A DNA stretch of 64,000 nucleotides from Methanobrevibacter sp. TMH8 (GCF_020148105.1 NZ_JAHLZE010000022.1:62001-126000), one strand, 5' to 3'. Counted from the first letter of the stretch, positions 29,128 to 41,507 are shown. Notes: generated by a model not told the origin, from the letters alone. A program made the numbers and translations.

Positions 29128-30429
29128 TCAATTTACACTTTTATTTTTTTTCACATTTAATATGTTAGCTAAATATAGTAAAAATCCAAGTAAAAAATAG
29201 ACAATAACTTGGATATCTAATATTCCAGTCTCCACTCCTAAAATTGCATATGTTAAAAGTAGTGCGTAAATTGCAATATAGAATGAGTCCTTAGTTTTTT
29301 GTAATATTTTATATCCTATACCTAATATAAATCCAAGAAGTCCCATTCCAATAGCTACTCCAAATTTTCCAAAATCAACTAACATTGGTCCTATAAGGGT
29401 TGGGGTAACTGTTACTTCACTTCTCCAAGCTATTAATTTTCCAATCATCATTCTTGGTCCAAGATCAGTACTTCCAGGAATTGCACTTAGTGTTAATGCT
29501 CCATGTTCAATTCCAAAATTCCCTGAAATATAGTTTAATAGGTTAAGTACATGTAATGTAAAGTCTGCTCTACTTTGTAATGTGTAAAAAGGACTGGTAT
29601 TTGTTGTTATTGCAAATTCTTCTACTGAACGGAAATATCCAATACCAATTATAATTCCTACTCCAATTAATGCTCCAATAACAACTTCCCATACAGCTAA
29701 GACCTTTCCATAATAGCCAATCATTATCATCATTAATAGCACAGCTATTATTGGAGTTCTATAACCTAATAACAGTAAAAAAATTGAACTAAGAATAATA
29801 AGAACAAGGAATCTGAATCTAACTTGGCTGCGGCTTAATTTTCCTTTTTTAAACTTGTCTAGATAGGCAGCTCCTAGAAGACCAATTCCAGGTATCATTA
29901 AAAATACTGGCATTGTGAGTATTGGTATCAAGCCATAACGTAAAGAGGGTTGAAGGAGAGGTATTCCTCCAACTGATGCAACACTAAGAAAGAAGAATAT
30001 TATCCCAACTAAAATAAGACAAAATCCAATTGAATATACATCATCTCGTTTTAACCTAATGAAGGAATTTTTTTCTGTATTTTTAAAGAAATATTTAGGT
30101 ATTACAACAGAACCAATAATAAATGCAATAAAAGCAATAACTAAACTAATCTGTAAATCAACTGATATAGAGTTTATTGAAAGAATTAAAAAGATAGCAA
30201 AAACTAAAATAACTACAATTGGATGGAATATATGATTTTTAATTATATTATTTCTTTTAAAAAAACTTAAAAAATTTTCATTAGGGTATAATCCTATAAA
30301 ATAGCTATTAGTCCATTGTTTTTCAATAAATTTTCCAATATTAAAAATTATAGTAAATAAAAGTGATCTTCTAAATATTTCTTGAATATTCTTACTTAAA
30401 TATGTAATTATGGAATAAAAACTACTCAT
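29128..30429 (-). CDS. Oligosaccharide repeat-unit polymerase-like membrane protein
   Basis: A 433-residue polytopic protein with about eleven membrane segments. The pattern resembles the archaeal Wzy/oligosaccharide repeat-unit polymerase family that joins surface glycan units: a long loop holds LLGYRTPIIAVLLM, and the segment AITTNTSPFYTLQSRADFTLHVLN is followed by GPRMMIGKLIAWRSEVTVTP. The start ATG follows GTGAT. It is probably co-transcribed with the anchored protein at 30614-31426, and may act in pseudomurein or surface polysaccharide assembly. Call by pattern only. Confidence 0.7.
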   Translation of the reverse strand: MSSFYSIITYLSKNIQEIFRRSLLFTIIFNIGKFIEKQWTNSYFIGLYPNENFLSFFKRNNIIKNHIFHPIVVILVFAIFLILSINSISVDLQISLVIAFIAFIIGSVVIPKYFFKNTEKNSFIRLKRDDVYSIGFCLILVGIIFFFLSVASVGGIPLLQPSLRYGLIPILTMPVFLMIPGIGLLGAAYLDKFKKGKLSRSQVRFRFLVLIILSSIFLLLLGYRTPIIAVLLMMIMIGYYGKVLAVWEVVIGALIGVGIIIGIGYFRSVEEFAITTNTSPFYTLQSRADFTLHVLNLLNYISGNFGIEHGALTLSAIPGSTDLGPRMMIGKLIAWRSEVTVTPTLIGPMLVDFGKFGVAIGMGLLGFILGIGYKILQKTKDSFYIAIYALLLTYAILGVETGILDIQVIVYFLLGFLLYLANILNVKKNKSVN

Positions 30430-30613
30430 TTTATCACTTTTATTTAACTAAAATAATTTTTTTTATAATAATTTATATTATAATAATTTTTTATTATAAA
30501 TTATAAAATATTTTTTATATTTTACTTTAGTTTTTAAATGTCAATTTATCTTTTATTCTTATCTTTTATTTTTATTTTTTATTTTTCATTACTTTAAGTA
30601 ATTATTTTTAGTT

Positions 30614-31426
30614 TCAGGTTATTTTTTTGACATTTATGACATCAAATGCGTTTTTAATTGCATTAATCTCTTCAGGAGTTGAATTATAAATTCTGATTGT
30701 AATTATATCAGTTTGTCCATTTATTGTTCCGAGAATGTTAGATGCTATATTTATTTCTTCTTTTCCAGCCATAATTAAGTATATTTGTTCGTAGATATTT
30801 TCAGAAATAGGTCTAATTGAAGTTTTTCTAGTATTTAGGAATAATTCATTGGATAGTTCTTGGAATGTTTTGCTATCTTTTTCATCTATAGCTATTTTAG
30901 TGGATATTGTGTAGTTGGTGTTATTTTCTATTTTATTAGTTAGTTCATCTAATGTAGTTATATTTTGTGGGCTGATTTGAATTTCAGTAACATTATTATA
31001 TTTCTCACCATTAGTTTCAAGAGTTATATGTTCAATATATATATCTGAATTTTGAACATCTTTATAAAGAGTTGCAAGTATAGGTTTACTATTTGAATCT
31101 CCATCAGTATCTATTAGAACTCTAACATCTGCACCATGATTATCATCTACCCATAATACAGTTCCAGATAATTGTTGATATTTTCCAGTACTTGCATTAT
31201 ATCCTCCTAGATGAGTTTTAACAATATTTCCTTCTTGATAAAAGTTTAAATAGTTTTCAGCAAACTTATTTAATGTAGATGAGTCAAATGAAACTGATTC
31301 TGACTTATCATCACTTCCTCCTGTATGCATTAAAGCGAAACCAACAGCTCCTATAATACATATAATTATTAAAATATCAATTATAGTAAATCGTTTTAAA
31401 ATATTTTTAAAATTAGGTTTTTTCAT
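30614..31426 (-). CDS. Membrane-anchored protein of unknown function (DUF4330-like start)
   Basis: A 270-residue protein with one N-terminal membrane helix (FTIIDILIIICIIGAVGFAL, residues 13-32), the rest outside the membrane. The helix motif resembles DUF4330 proteins. The outer part has the strand VLWVDDNHGADVRVLIDTDG and no recognisable catalytic motif. It lies upstream of the polymerase-like gene in the same direction, 184 bases apart, so a role in surface glycan synthesis or export is possible. Confidence 0.6.
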   Translation of the reverse strand: MKKPNFKNILKRFTIIDILIIICIIGAVGFALMHTGGSDDKSESVSFDSSTLNKFAENYLNFYQEGNIVKTHLGGYNASTGKYQQLSGTVLWVDDNHGADVRVLIDTDGDSNSKPILATLYKDVQNSDIYIEHITLETNGEKYNNVTEIQISPQNITTLDELTNKIENNTNYTISTKIAIDEKDSKTFQELSNELFLNTRKTSIRPISENIYEQIYLIMAGKEEINIASNILGTINGQTDIITIRIYNSTPEEINAIKNAFDVINVKKIT

Positions 31427-31834
31427 ATTCTTACCAACCTATGATAATAAATAACACTAATGAGTAATAAATGGATTCTTATTTGAATAATAATGGATAT
31501 ATTTAAGCAATATTTATTAATATATAATGAATATTTATTTATAATAATTTCATAATTAATTTCACAATTAATTTTACAATAATTATTTATTTAAATTATA
31601 TATTAATAAATTTTTTTATAAATAATTTTTATAAAGAGTTTATTCTAAAGAATTTATTTAAAGATTTTTATTAATGAGAAGATTCATAAGAGCTTTTATA
31701 ATATTTTTATATAGAATAATAGTTTATATAAAAAAATTTCCATAAATAACTTTATAAATACTATTTTTATAAAGAATTTTTTTATTTTAAAATTAGTCAA
31801 TATGGATTCTAAATTAATATAAATTTAATGCTTT
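31427..31834. other. AT-rich intergenic region
   Basis: This stretch repeats words such as TTTATAAAGA(A/G)TTT (about 31628-31775). It holds the promoter of the anchored protein and the ferredoxin gene end. No gene is seen. Confidence 0.35.
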
Positions 31835-32005
31835 TTAATCTTCATCAAGTATTATACATCCAGTAGGACAAACTTCTAAACATTCTCCACATTTGTCACA
31901 TCCTTTTTTAACAGTCATTTTGTATCCTTTCTTTTTAATTAATCCTAAGTGGCAAACATCTACACATGCTTCACACACTCCGCATTCTGACATATCAATT
32001 TTCAA
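31835..32005 (-). CDS. Small 2[4Fe-4S] ferredoxin
   Basis: A 56-residue ferredoxin with two cluster motifs, CGVCEACVDVCH and CDKCGECLEVCP. In the first, the usual proline after the last cysteine is replaced by histidine (VCHLGLI), whereas the second has the normal CPTG. The TTG start at 32005 follows GGTGAT, the pattern seen elsewhere in this genome. Direct repeats lie 17 bases upstream over the likely promoter. It stands alone; partners could include hydrogenase, Por or radical SAM enzymes. Confidence 0.88.
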   Translation of the reverse strand: MKIDMSECGVCEACVDVCHLGLIKKKGYKMTVKKGCDKCGECLEVCPTGCIILDED

Positions 32006-32553
<548 letters not shown>

Positions 32554-32575
32554 CTTATTATTTAAAATCTGAATC

Positions 32576-33050
<475 letters not shown>

Positions 33051-34073
33051 ATGTCTAAATCGTTTGATATAATAATGGCAGGATTGATATCTGGAATTGT
33101 CGCATTAACGACTAGTTTTTTAGGTGTTGCAGGAACTGTTATTGGAGCTGTTTTAGGAGCTATCTTATATCAGATTATTTCTATATTTGTTAAAGAACCT
33201 CTTGAAAATTCTACTGTGAAAAAAGTTGAAAGAGAAATAGTATATATAATTCCACTGGTGTTAATAGCTGTATTTCTAGCAATTTTCATAGTTGCTTTAC
33301 TTCATTCGTATTCTTTCTATTATCCTGACTTTTTGGAGTTTTTCAAGCAGCTAGAAGAAATTACTAACAATAATCTTGTGAGATTTATGGGAATAGGACT
33401 TATTTTTATGGGTATCTATCCATTGTTACAACCAAAATCAATCAAAAAGCAATATGGTTTAATAATTTTGATTTTAGGCGTTATTTTATTAATCAGAGGA
33501 TTATTGGACCTAGATTTTAATATTATTGATTTATACACAGAAATGTTTGGATTTTTTGATGTAATCTTAATTACTATTATATTTTTAATATTAGTGTTTA
33601 TAATTCTAAAAATACTTATAGAATCAGTATATCTGTATAGGGATAGAAATAAGTATGCAATCATTGATGATTATAGTAATCCAAAAACTACTAGAACTCA
33701 AGACTCTATTGAAAAAGATTATAGATTTAAATCTGAAATTAAGAAAGAATACTATAAAAATGAAAATTTAGATTCTAATGATAATTTTAAGGATAATGAT
33801 AGTGTTTATATGAGAGGATCTGATGATCTTCCTAATAAAGATACAATTACTAACAGGAATAGGGATGCTGCTGTTGATAATAATTTAGATAGTATTACTG
33901 GAGAAAATGTAGATAATCTAGATAATGTGGATGTCACTGAAGAGGATGTAGATACTACTAACAATGAAAATATTGATAAAAATATTGATAAAGCTCCACT
34001 TTCTAAAAATAAAACTATTAAATCTAGTAAAACAAGTACAATGTTTAAAAACAGAAAATTTTTCAAACGATAA
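33051..34073 (+). CDS. Polytopic membrane protein with charged C-terminal tail, unknown
   Basis: A 340-residue protein with about six membrane segments in the first 205 residues, beginning with a glycine-rich hairpin (SGIVALTTSFLGVAG, then VIGAVLGAILYQI), followed by a cytoplasmic tail of about 135 residues that is very rich in D, N and K. Start ATG 33051 follows GTGAGG; the earlier TTG at 33033 would place that signal inside the gene. I do not recognise the family and no neighbour suggests a role. Confidence 0.6.
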   Translation: MSKSFDIIMAGLISGIVALTTSFLGVAGTVIGAVLGAILYQIISIFVKEPLENSTVKKVEREIVYIIPLVLIAVFLAIFIVALLHSYSFYYPDFLEFFKQLEEITNNNLVRFMGIGLIFMGIYPLLQPKSIKKQYGLIILILGVILLIRGLLDLDFNIIDLYTEMFGFFDVILITIIFLILVFIILKILIESVYLYRDRNKYAIIDDYSNPKTTRTQDSIEKDYRFKSEIKKEYYKNENLDSNDNFKDNDSVYMRGSDDLPNKDTITNRNRDAAVDNNLDSITGENVDNLDNVDVTEEDVDTTNNENIDKNIDKAPLSKNKTIKSSKTSTMFKNRKFFKR

Positions 34074-34408
34074 TTTTCAAGTAATTATTTTTATAAATAA
34101 TTTTTATAATATTAATAATTTTTAATTTAATTTTTTATATTTTATTTTGATATAATTTTTTATATTTTTATAAAATTAGATATATTATATAATTAGATAA
34201 TTAATTTGATATAATTATATAATTTAATATATAATTAAAAATAAATTAAAAATATATAAAAATAGATTAAAAATAAATTTTATTAAACAAAAACTATTCT
34301 TATATATTAATTATGTTCATATTGTGTATATTGTTATATATTCTAATATATTGCAGTATATATTTGGTATATTTGTTATATAGCTAATGCATATTATATT
34401 TTGATAAA
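34074..34408. other. AT-rich intergenic region upstream of the PhoU-HTH gene
   Basis: Almost entirely A/T. From about 34320 it repeats short ATATTGTATAT-like words that could include the promoter. No gene is seen. Confidence 0.35.
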
Positions 34409-35299
34409 ATGACAAAAACTAATAAAACTCTTAAAGATATCTTAGATGTTATATTATATGAAAACCCTGCTACTCAGGATGAAATAGCTGAAAGATTAGG
34501 TCTTACTCGGCGTTATGTCACAAGACTTCTTAAACCTTTGATTGATGAAAATATTGTGAAAAGATCTTATATTCTTGATTTAAAAAAATATGAAGAGATT
34601 TATGGGGATGAAGATAATTTATTTTCAAATGATCATTCTGCTTCATTTTTAATCAAAGGAATGTTACAAAACATGGCGGATCATGTGTCAAAACAATTAA
34701 AAACAGCTTTTGAAGCATTAATCAATGGGGATAAAGAAAAAGCAAAGATAGCTATGGAAATGGATTATGCAACTAACAATATGTTTGAAAAACTACGTTC
34801 TTCTGTTGAAACAGTTGTAAGTATAGACCCTTCTACTCAATTTTCAAAAACACTTATTTTTAATGAGATAGGTTATGATTTAGAGAGGATTGGGGATTAT
34901 TGTGATCATTTTTCAAAATTTGTACTAAATGAACCAAATGAGATAAATGATGAAATTATGATTACTTTAAAATCTATGTACAAATCTGTAGATAAAATGA
35001 TATCTTTTTCTATGGATGCTTTTCTAAAAGAGGATTTATCTCTTAAAGGGGATATTATGGATTTAGAAGAAAAAGTTCATTCTCTCCAGAAAAAAGCTCT
35101 TAATTATATAGCTATTGAAATGGCTGAAACTTCCTTTGAGGATAAAGAAGAATCTACTTATTATATCTATCTGTCTCGACTAGTTAAATCATTTGAAAGA
35201 ATTGGAGATATTTGTATAGAAATAATGGACACAGCTACTGAATTTCATAAGAATATTCCTCGTTCTACTGTTCCAAGATCCTTTAGAGATGATAGATAA
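34409..35299 (+). CDS. PhoU-domain regulator with N-terminal winged helix
   Basis: A 296-residue fusion. Residues 1-65 form a winged helix-turn-helix (NPATQDEIAERLGLTRRYVTRLLKPL); residues 75-285 form two PhoU repeats, each with the E/D...RIGD metal-site pattern (DLERIGDYCDHF and SFERIGDICIEI). PhoU proteins sense phosphate flow through Pst. A DNA-binding version beside the pst operon suggests that it is the transcriptional regulator of phosphate uptake, which archaea without PhoR/PhoB need. The target site is not known. Confidence 0.88.
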   Translation: MTKTNKTLKDILDVILYENPATQDEIAERLGLTRRYVTRLLKPLIDENIVKRSYILDLKKYEEIYGDEDNLFSNDHSASFLIKGMLQNMADHVSKQLKTAFEALINGDKEKAKIAMEMDYATNNMFEKLRSSVETVVSIDPSTQFSKTLIFNEIGYDLERIGDYCDHFSKFVLNEPNEINDEIMITLKSMYKSVDKMISFSMDAFLKEDLSLKGDIMDLEEKVHSLQKKALNYIAIEMAETSFEDKEESTYYIYLSRLVKSFERIGDICIEIMDTATEFHKNIPRSTVPRSFRDDR

Positions 35300-35397
35300 T
35301 TAATTAAATATAAAAATTAAATATATAGAATAAATGTAAAGAATAGATATAAAAATAGATATTAAAAATAAATATAAGAAATAAATATAAGAGATAA

Positions 35398-35500
35398 ATT
35401 AATTAAATAACTTAATTAAATAATTTGATTAAATAACTTAATTAAATAATTAAATAACTTAAGTTAAATATCTTAATTTAATAATTAATCAAATAAGATT
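35398..35500. repeat. AATTAAATAACTT simple repeats
   Basis: Three copies of (ATT)AAATAACTT with related TTAATTAAATAATT words make a low-complexity block between convergent genes. Confidence 0.5.
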
Positions 35501-35524
35501 CATATAATACAAAAATATCATTTT

Positions 35525-35809
35525 TTATTTTTTTTCATCTTCCATATATTGTTGTATTTTTTTATCTTCCCATTTTTTTCCAAAAACTCTTTTTTCAAAG
35601 ACAAAAACCCCTAAAAAGTGGAATACAACACCTATTCCCCAGAATACTAATGGGAATAAGAACCACCAAAATCCAGGTGTAAATATCATGTTTATAATAA
35701 ATAAGAAAATATTAACTATAATATATGAAATCAAATTAGTATAAAATCCTTTTACATCTTCTAATCGTTTTTTAGCTCTTTTATAGCTTTCATCATTAGT
35801 ATCATGCAT
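35525..35809 (-). CDS. 2TM domain protein
   Basis: A 94-residue protein with an N-terminal charged helix (YKRAKKRLEDVKGFYTNLI), two membrane helices (residues 28-43 and 48-70) and the tail segment FGKKWEDKKIQQYMED, which together match the 2TM domain family. Some bacterial histidine kinases carry this domain, but here it is alone. The start ATG follows GGAAATGAT. It converges with the regulator gene and its role is unknown. Confidence 0.8.
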   Translation of the reverse strand: MHDTNDESYKRAKKRLEDVKGFYTNLISYIIVNIFLFIINMIFTPGFWWFLFPLVFWGIGVVFHFLGVFVFEKRVFGKKWEDKKIQQYMEDEKK

Positions 35810-36313
35810 CTTATCATTTCCTTAATTATTAACAAATTTCCTTAATTCTCAATAATATCAATTTGTTATAATTATTTATCTTTAATAGAATTTAAATTTT
35901 TTTGTTATAATCCAATAATGAAATTATTTTTAAATTATCTAAAAATATATATTCAGTTCTTAAAATATTATTACATTTATTTTAATATTCAAATAATGTA
36001 AATTTAGGATATATGCTGTTTAAATTTCTAAATAATTATTTAATCGATATTTCAATTGATAATTTATTCTTTAAAGAAACTTTAATAGTTTTTAGCTTTT
36101 AATCATATGGTTTAAACTATAAATAGATTCATCACTATCTAATTTTTAATTTTAAGAACATATACTAACTATGATAATTATTACACTTTTTGTGATACAA
36201 CTTTCATTTTCTATATTTTTTTATTTATTTTGTTCCTATTTTATGTACTTTTGTTCACTTTATAGTAATCTTTATATACTCAGAATTATAACCTAACTTT
36301 GAGGTAATTTATT
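35810..36313. promoter_or_regulatory. pstS upstream region
   Basis: A TATA box (TTTATATACT at 36271) lies 43 bases before the first pstS start. Just upstream, TTTTGTTC is repeated at about 36227 and 36248, 21 bases apart (two helical turns), a candidate regulator site. The rest is AT-rich with no gene. Confidence 0.45.
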
Positions 36314-37150
36314 ATGAAAAAGAGTAATATAATTATAATAGTTGTAATAGTAGCTATAATTGCTATAGCTGCTTTAGTATTAACCAGTGGTGGGAGTGCT
36401 TCTACTATTAATGTAGTTGGATCTACTTCTGTTCAACCGGTCGCTGAAAAACTCGCTGAAGACTACCAAAATGCTCATGGAAATGTTAAGATTAATGTTC
36501 AAGGTGGAGGATCTAGTGTAGGTATTAAAAGTGCTCAAGATGGAACTGCTGATATTGGTACAAGTTCTAAAGATTTGAAAGCTGATGAAAAGCAAGGACT
36601 TACTGAATATGTACTTGGTCAAGATGGTATTGTCATAGCTGTTAACACTAAAAATACTGTATCTGATTTATCTACAGAACAACTTAAAGATATTTATTCT
36701 GGTAAAATTACTAACTGGAAAGATGTTGGAGGTCCAGATGAAGAAATTCATTTAGTAACTCGTGAAGAAGGTTCTGGAACATTAGATGCATTCCAAACTA
36801 TGATTATGGGTAAAGACACTAAAATAAAATCAGATGCAATTGTTCAAAGTTCTACTGAAGCAGTTAAACAATCTGTTAAACAAGATCCTGCAGCTATAGG
36901 TTTTGTATCATATGCTTCTATGAGTAATGATGTAAAAGCAGTAACTGTTGGAGGAGTAGCTCCTAGTGATGCAACTATTGCTGACGGGAGTTATGAATTA
37001 CAAAGACCATTTATCTTTTTGGTTAAAGGAACTCCTACTGGTGATGTAAAAGAATTCATTGACTGGGTCATGAGTGCAGAAGGAACTAAAGTTTTAAATG
37101 AAGAAAAAATTGTAAAAAGTACTAATAATTCAACTAACTCTTCTAAATAA
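36314..37150 (+). CDS. pstS: Phosphate ABC transporter substrate-binding protein PstS (copy 1)
   Basis: The extracellular phosphate receptor of the Pst system. It is 278 residues with an N-terminal membrane anchor (residues 5-25) and no lipobox. Ligand-site segments are [34 protein letters not shown] and [12 protein letters not shown]. The start ATG follows GAGGTAA. A second pstS follows after 490 bases, so this copy may be expressed from its own promoter at a different level. Confidence 0.95.
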   Translation: MKKSNIIIIVVIVAIIAIAALVLTSGGSASTINVVGSTSVQPVAEKLAEDYQNAHGNVKINVQGGGSSVGIKSAQDGTADIGTSSKDLKADEKQGLTEYVLGQDGIVIAVNTKNTVSDLSTEQLKDIYSGKITNWKDVGGPDEEIHLVTREEGSGTLDAFQTMIMGKDTKIKSDAIVQSSTEAVKQSVKQDPAAIGFVSYASMSNDVKAVTVGGVAPSDATIADGSYELQRPFIFLVKGTPTGDVKEFIDWVMSAEGTKVLNEEKIVKSTNNSTNSSK

Positions 37151-37640
37151 TTATAAATTTTCTAATAATTTAACTACCATAATTATTAACTACTTATAAT
37201 TATTAACTAATTAACTAATTAGTAGTTAATTAATAGGTAGTTAATTAATAGAATTTTTTTAGCTATAAGAATTAATAGTTGTAAATTATTTGCATACTTT
37301 TACAATTTTATAATATTTAATTTTATAATTTATAATTTTATAATAATTATAATTATAAATTAGTTAAAAAACATATAATATTCAAAGATAATACGAATAA
37401 ATACAAATACAGATAATAAACGATATAATTATAGGATAATAATTAAAAAAGAATGAAGTAGAAAATATATAACAATTAGAAGAATATATAACTTTATTAA
37501 ATATAACTTCATTAAAAATTTATATTATTTATCATAATTTTATCCTATTTCATTATATATTCATCAATTTATATTTTTCTATCATAACTCAACCTTAATT
37601 TTTAAATACTTACAAGTTGAAGTAAAATTAAGGTGATGTT
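37151..37640. other. Intergenic region between the two pstS genes
   Basis: It contains TTAATTAATAG direct repeats early and a TATA-like TTTTTAAATACTT (about 37599-37611) 30-40 bases before the second pstS. This suggests a separate promoter. No gene is seen. Confidence 0.45.
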
Positions 37641-38444
37641 TTGAACTCAAAAATTAAGATAATAATCATAGTCATAATAGCTATTATTTTAGCTTATATA
37701 ATGATTAATCCTAATGAAAGTTATGAAAGGATTGATGTTGTAGGCTCTACTTCAATGCAGCCTCTTGCAGAACAATTAGCTGATAATTTCATGGAAAACC
37801 ATTCTAAAATCAAAATTTTTGTTCAAGGAGGAGGATCTGGAATGGGTATAAGGAGTACAGATGATGGCCTTGCTGATATTGGAATGAGTTCAAAATCACT
37901 TTCGGATGATGAAAAAGACAACATTACTGAATTAGAACTTGGAAAAGAAGGTATTGTTATAAGTGTTAGTAATAAAAATAATATCACGGAACTTTCAACT
38001 GAACAGATAAGAGATATATTCAATGGAGATATCACAGATTGGAAAGAAGTTGGAGGCAAATCTGGAAAAATTAATGTCATTACTCGTGAAGAGGGTTCTG
38101 GAACAAGATCTGCCTTTGAATCTGTGGTCATGGATGATACAAAAATAATAAATAATGCAATTGTCCAAAGTTCTACTGAATCAGTTAAACAATCTGTTGC
38201 ATCTGATCCAAACGCTATTGGATATATATCCTATGCTCATATGAGTGATGATGTAAAGGCATTATCTGTAAATAATGTCTCTGTAAGTGATGAAACAATA
38301 GCTAACGAAGAATATCCTCTTCAAAGACCTTTTTTATTCTTAATTAAAGGTAAACCAACAGGTGATGTAAAATTATTCCTAGATTGGGTAAAATCTCCAG
38401 CAGGTATAAAGATTATTAAAGAAGCAAAAATTGTTCCAACTTAA
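37641..38444 (+). CDS. pstS: Phosphate ABC transporter substrate-binding protein PstS (copy 2)
   Basis: A 267-residue paralogue of the preceding gene with the same order of motifs: VGSTSMQPLAEQLAD, GGGSGMGIRSTDDGLADIG and [12 protein letters not shown]. An N-terminal anchor (residues 4-23) holds it to the membrane. The second copy carries GTRSAF where the first has GTLDAF; this arginine matches classical phosphate-binding PstS. The start is TTG at 37641 behind AGGTGATG. The duplicates may differ in affinity or anion preference. Confidence 0.95.
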   Translation: MNSKIKIIIIVIIAIILAYIMINPNESYERIDVVGSTSMQPLAEQLADNFMENHSKIKIFVQGGGSGMGIRSTDDGLADIGMSSKSLSDDEKDNITELELGKEGIVISVSNKNNITELSTEQIRDIFNGDITDWKEVGGKSGKINVITREEGSGTRSAFESVVMDDTKIINNAIVQSSTESVKQSVASDPNAIGYISYAHMSDDVKALSVNNVSVSDETIANEEYPLQRPFLFLIKGKPTGDVKLFLDWVKSPAGIKIIKEAKIVPT

Positions 38445-38749
38445 GTTATCTAAGTTAATATTTATCAAATTTAAAATTATCTAAAATATGATTATAGTTA
38501 TTAAAATTAAAATCATTTATTTATAGTTGAAAATTTATTTATAGTTGAAAAAATATTTATTATAATTAAATTATTATTTACAAATAATTCTAATTACAAC
38601 TAATTGTAATATTTTAAATATAATTAATTGTAATTTATTTTAAATAGTAAGTTATTATAAATAGTAATTTATTTATAATTAATTAACATTAACAAATCAT
38701 TGATTTAAAAATATTTTTATTTATAAATATTCATATATTGAGGTTCATT
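38445..38749. other. AT-rich intergenic region before pstC
   Basis: TTTATAGTTGAAAA is repeated in tandem (about 38518-38552), and AATTAATTGTAAT-type words follow. It may contain an extra promoter. No gene is seen. Confidence 0.35.
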
Positions 38750-39628
38750 ATGGAAAATAATCGACTATCTGAATTTTTAATAGAAAAAGGGCTTTTTATA
38801 ACAGCTATCTTTTCTATTATTGTAATTCTTCTAATTGTTGTATTTATATTAATGCAAGGACTTCCTGCTTTTCAAGAATATGGATTCTTTAATTTCTTAT
38901 TTGGAATGATTTGGTCTCCAAATGATGGGCAGTATGGTGTATTTGCTATGATTATAGGGTCTATTTATGTGACTCTATTATCTTTACTCATGGCAGTACC
39001 GTTGTCTCTTCTGTGTGCTATATTTATGGCAGAAGTAGCTCCTAATAGTGTAAGAAAAATTTTAAAACCTGCTATTGAAACTTTATCAGGTATTCCTTCT
39101 GTTGTTTATGGATTTTTTGGTTTAATTGTCCTAGTTCCATTTGTAAGGACTCATTTTGGAGGTACTGGATTCAGTTTATTCACTGCAGCTTTAATTTTGA
39201 CTGTTATGGTTTTACCAACTATTATAACTATTTCTCAAGATTCATTAAGGGCAGTTCCTCATGAATACCGGGAAGCTTCATTTGGTCTTGGTGCAACAAA
39301 CTGGCAAACAATAAGGCATATTATCTTTCCTGCAGCTCTACCTGGAATAATCACGGCTATTATTTTAGGAATGGGAAGAGCAATAGGTGAAACATTAGCA
39401 GTTATTATGGTGGCAGGTAATGTTGTACAAATTCCAGGATCTATATTTGATCCAGTAAGGCCTTTAACTTCTAATATTGCTTTAGAAATGGGTTATGCAA
39501 CTGGTCTTCATTATAATGCACTATTTGGAACAGCTATTGTCCTTTTCTTAATAATAATTATACTATTGTTAATTGCAAATTATATACAACGTAAATATAA
39601 AGTTGATGTTGGAGGAGGTTATTTATGA
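38750..39628 (+). CDS. pstC: Phosphate ABC transporter permease PstC
   Basis: A membrane permease of the phosphate importer, 292 residues from ATG 38750 (chosen because GAGG precedes it at about 8 bases; 38738 would include that signal). Six membrane segments and the permease coupling motif [20 protein letters not shown] are clear, with [11 protein letters not shown] typical of PstC. Its stop overlaps the pstA start in ATGA, so translation is coupled. Confidence 0.96.
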   Translation: MENNRLSEFLIEKGLFITAIFSIIVILLIVVFILMQGLPAFQEYGFFNFLFGMIWSPNDGQYGVFAMIIGSIYVTLLSLLMAVPLSLLCAIFMAEVAPNSVRKILKPAIETLSGIPSVVYGFFGLIVLVPFVRTHFGGTGFSLFTAALILTVMVLPTIITISQDSLRAVPHEYREASFGLGATNWQTIRHIIFPAALPGIITAIILGMGRAIGETLAVIMVAGNVVQIPGSIFDPVRPLTSNIALEMGYATGLHYNALFGTAIVLFLIIIILLLIANYIQRKYKVDVGGGYL

Positions 39629-40485
39629 GTTTAAATTCACAAAAGTTTCTATCTCCTAAGACATCTCAAAAAATAATGAATGGAATTTTCATAATTTCTG
39701 GAATAGTTACAGTTTTAATACTTATACTAATAATAGGTTATATATTAGTAATGGGACTTCCAGTAGTGAATTTTGAATTTATATTTTCAAACCCTATTGA
39801 TTCTGGAGCTTCTGGTGGAATTTTCCCAATGATTATATCTAGTCTTTATGTTACTCTTATTGCAGGTCTTGTAGCTACTCCTTTAGGTGTTGGTGCTGCA
39901 GTTTATCTTGTTGAATATGCTGGTGAAAGTAAAATTACAAGACTTATACGATTTGGTGCAGAAACACTTGCTTCAATCCCATCTATTGTTTATGGGCTTT
40001 TTGGTTTGGCATTTTTTGTAGTAGCTATTGGTTTGGGATGGTCAATTCTTTCAGGAGGGCTAGTTCTAGCTATAATGGCACTTCCAACAATATTTCAGGT
40101 ATCTGAAGTTACAATATCCTCGATACCTAGTTCTTATCGTGAAGGTAGTTATGGATTAGGTGCTACAAAATGGCAAACTGTTTATAGAGTTGTGCTTCCA
40201 GCAGCTATTCCTGGAATTGTTACAGGAATAATTCTTGGAATGACAAGAGCTATCTCTGAAGCAGCAGCAGTTATGTTTGCAGTTGGTGCTTCACTTTCTT
40301 TACCAATTTCAATATTTGATCCTGGAAGGCCACTTCCACTTCATTTGTATATTTTAGCTACTGAAGGTATATCTCTTCCAAATGCATATGGAACTGCAGC
40401 TGTCCTTGTTATAATTGTACTTGCTGTTACCATAATCACTAATTACTTAATAGACAGATATCAAAGGAAGATGATGGGAAGATAA
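39625..40485 (+). CDS. pstA: Phosphate ABC transporter permease PstA
   Basis: The second permease, 286 residues, six membrane segments, coupling motif [20 protein letters not shown] and the family segment [14 protein letters not shown]. The start ATG overlaps the pstC stop by four bases and has GGAGGAGG upstream. PstC and PstA form the heterodimeric channel energised by PstB. Confidence 0.96.
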   Translation: MSLNSQKFLSPKTSQKIMNGIFIISGIVTVLILILIIGYILVMGLPVVNFEFIFSNPIDSGASGGIFPMIISSLYVTLIAGLVATPLGVGAAVYLVEYAGESKITRLIRFGAETLASIPSIVYGLFGLAFFVVAIGLGWSILSGGLVLAIMALPTIFQVSEVTISSIPSSYREGSYGLGATKWQTVYRVVLPAAIPGIVTGIILGMTRAISEAAAVMFAVGASLSLPISIFDPGRPLPLHLYILATEGISLPNAYGTAAVLVIIVLAVTIITNYLIDRYQRKMMGR

Positions 40486-40583
40486 TATAATAAAAGTTAA
40501 TATAATGGAAGTTAATACAATAGAATTAACGTAATTTTAAATTAACGCAATTTTAATAGATATATAATTAATAAGGGGTTAAT

Positions 40584-41336
40584 ATGAACAGAATAGAAGT
40601 AGAAAATTTAAATGTGTATTTTGGGGATGCTCATATTCTTAAAGATGTTAATATAGAGATACCTAATAATACTGTTACAGCACTTATTGGGCCTTCTGGT
40701 TGTGGTAAATCCACATTCATTAGGACTATTAATAGAATGAATGACTTAATTCCAACATTTTCCCATAATGGGGATGTTTATCTTGATGGACAAGATATTT
40801 ATGATCCAAAGATGGATGTAGTAGATCTTAGAAAAAAAGTTGGTATGGTTTTTCAGAAACCAAATCCATTTCCAAAGTCTATTTTTGAAAATGTTGCTTA
40901 TGGACTTAAAGTTCATGGAATTAGTGATAATGATACTCTTTCTGCAAGAGTAGAAGAAAGTTTAAGAGCAGCTGCATTATGGGATGAAGTAGAAGATAAA
41001 CTAGATAATTCTGCTATGGGATTATCTGGAGGGCAACAACAAAGATTGTGTATAGCTAGAACAATAGCTAACAATCCTGAAGTTATTTTAATGGACGAGC
41101 CTTGCTCTGCACTTGATCCAATTTCTACTACAAAAGTAGAAGATTTAATTCACAAGTTAAAAAAAGATTATACAATTATTATTGTAACTCATAACATGCA
41201 ACAAGCTACAAGAGTATCAAAATACACTTCATTTTTCTTGCATGGAGAAATTATTGAAAGTAACTTAACTGAAAAGTTATTTGTAGATCCAAAAGATAGT
41301 AGAACTGAAGATTATATCACTGGAAGATTTGGTTAG
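40584..41336 (+). CDS. pstB: Phosphate ABC transporter ATPase PstB
   Basis: The ATP-hydrolysing subunit, 250 residues. Walker [10 protein letters not shown], signature LSGGQQQRL, Walker [14 protein letters not shown] and the switch histidine in [10 protein letters not shown] are all intact. The Q-loop region [19 protein letters not shown] is specific to PstB. Shine-Dalgarno AAGGGG. It is about 100 bases after pstA. Confidence 0.97.
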   Translation: MNRIEVENLNVYFGDAHILKDVNIEIPNNTVTALIGPSGCGKSTFIRTINRMNDLIPTFSHNGDVYLDGQDIYDPKMDVVDLRKKVGMVFQKPNPFPKSIFENVAYGLKVHGISDNDTLSARVEESLRAAALWDEVEDKLDNSAMGLSGGQQQRLCIARTIANNPEVILMDEPCSALDPISTTKVEDLIHKLKKDYTIIIVTHNMQQATRVSKYTSFFLHGEIIESNLTEKLFVDPKDSRTEDYITGRFG

Positions 41337-41507
41337 TTGAAGTGATAATTATTTATTTTAGAAATAATATAAATTAATATAATTATATATGACTAAAATT
41401 ATTATGTAATAAATTCTTTAGATAAACCCTTTAGAACTAAAATTATTATCTATTACTAAAATAATTATTGTAGTGAATCTTTATTATACTAAAATAATCT
41501 AATAATG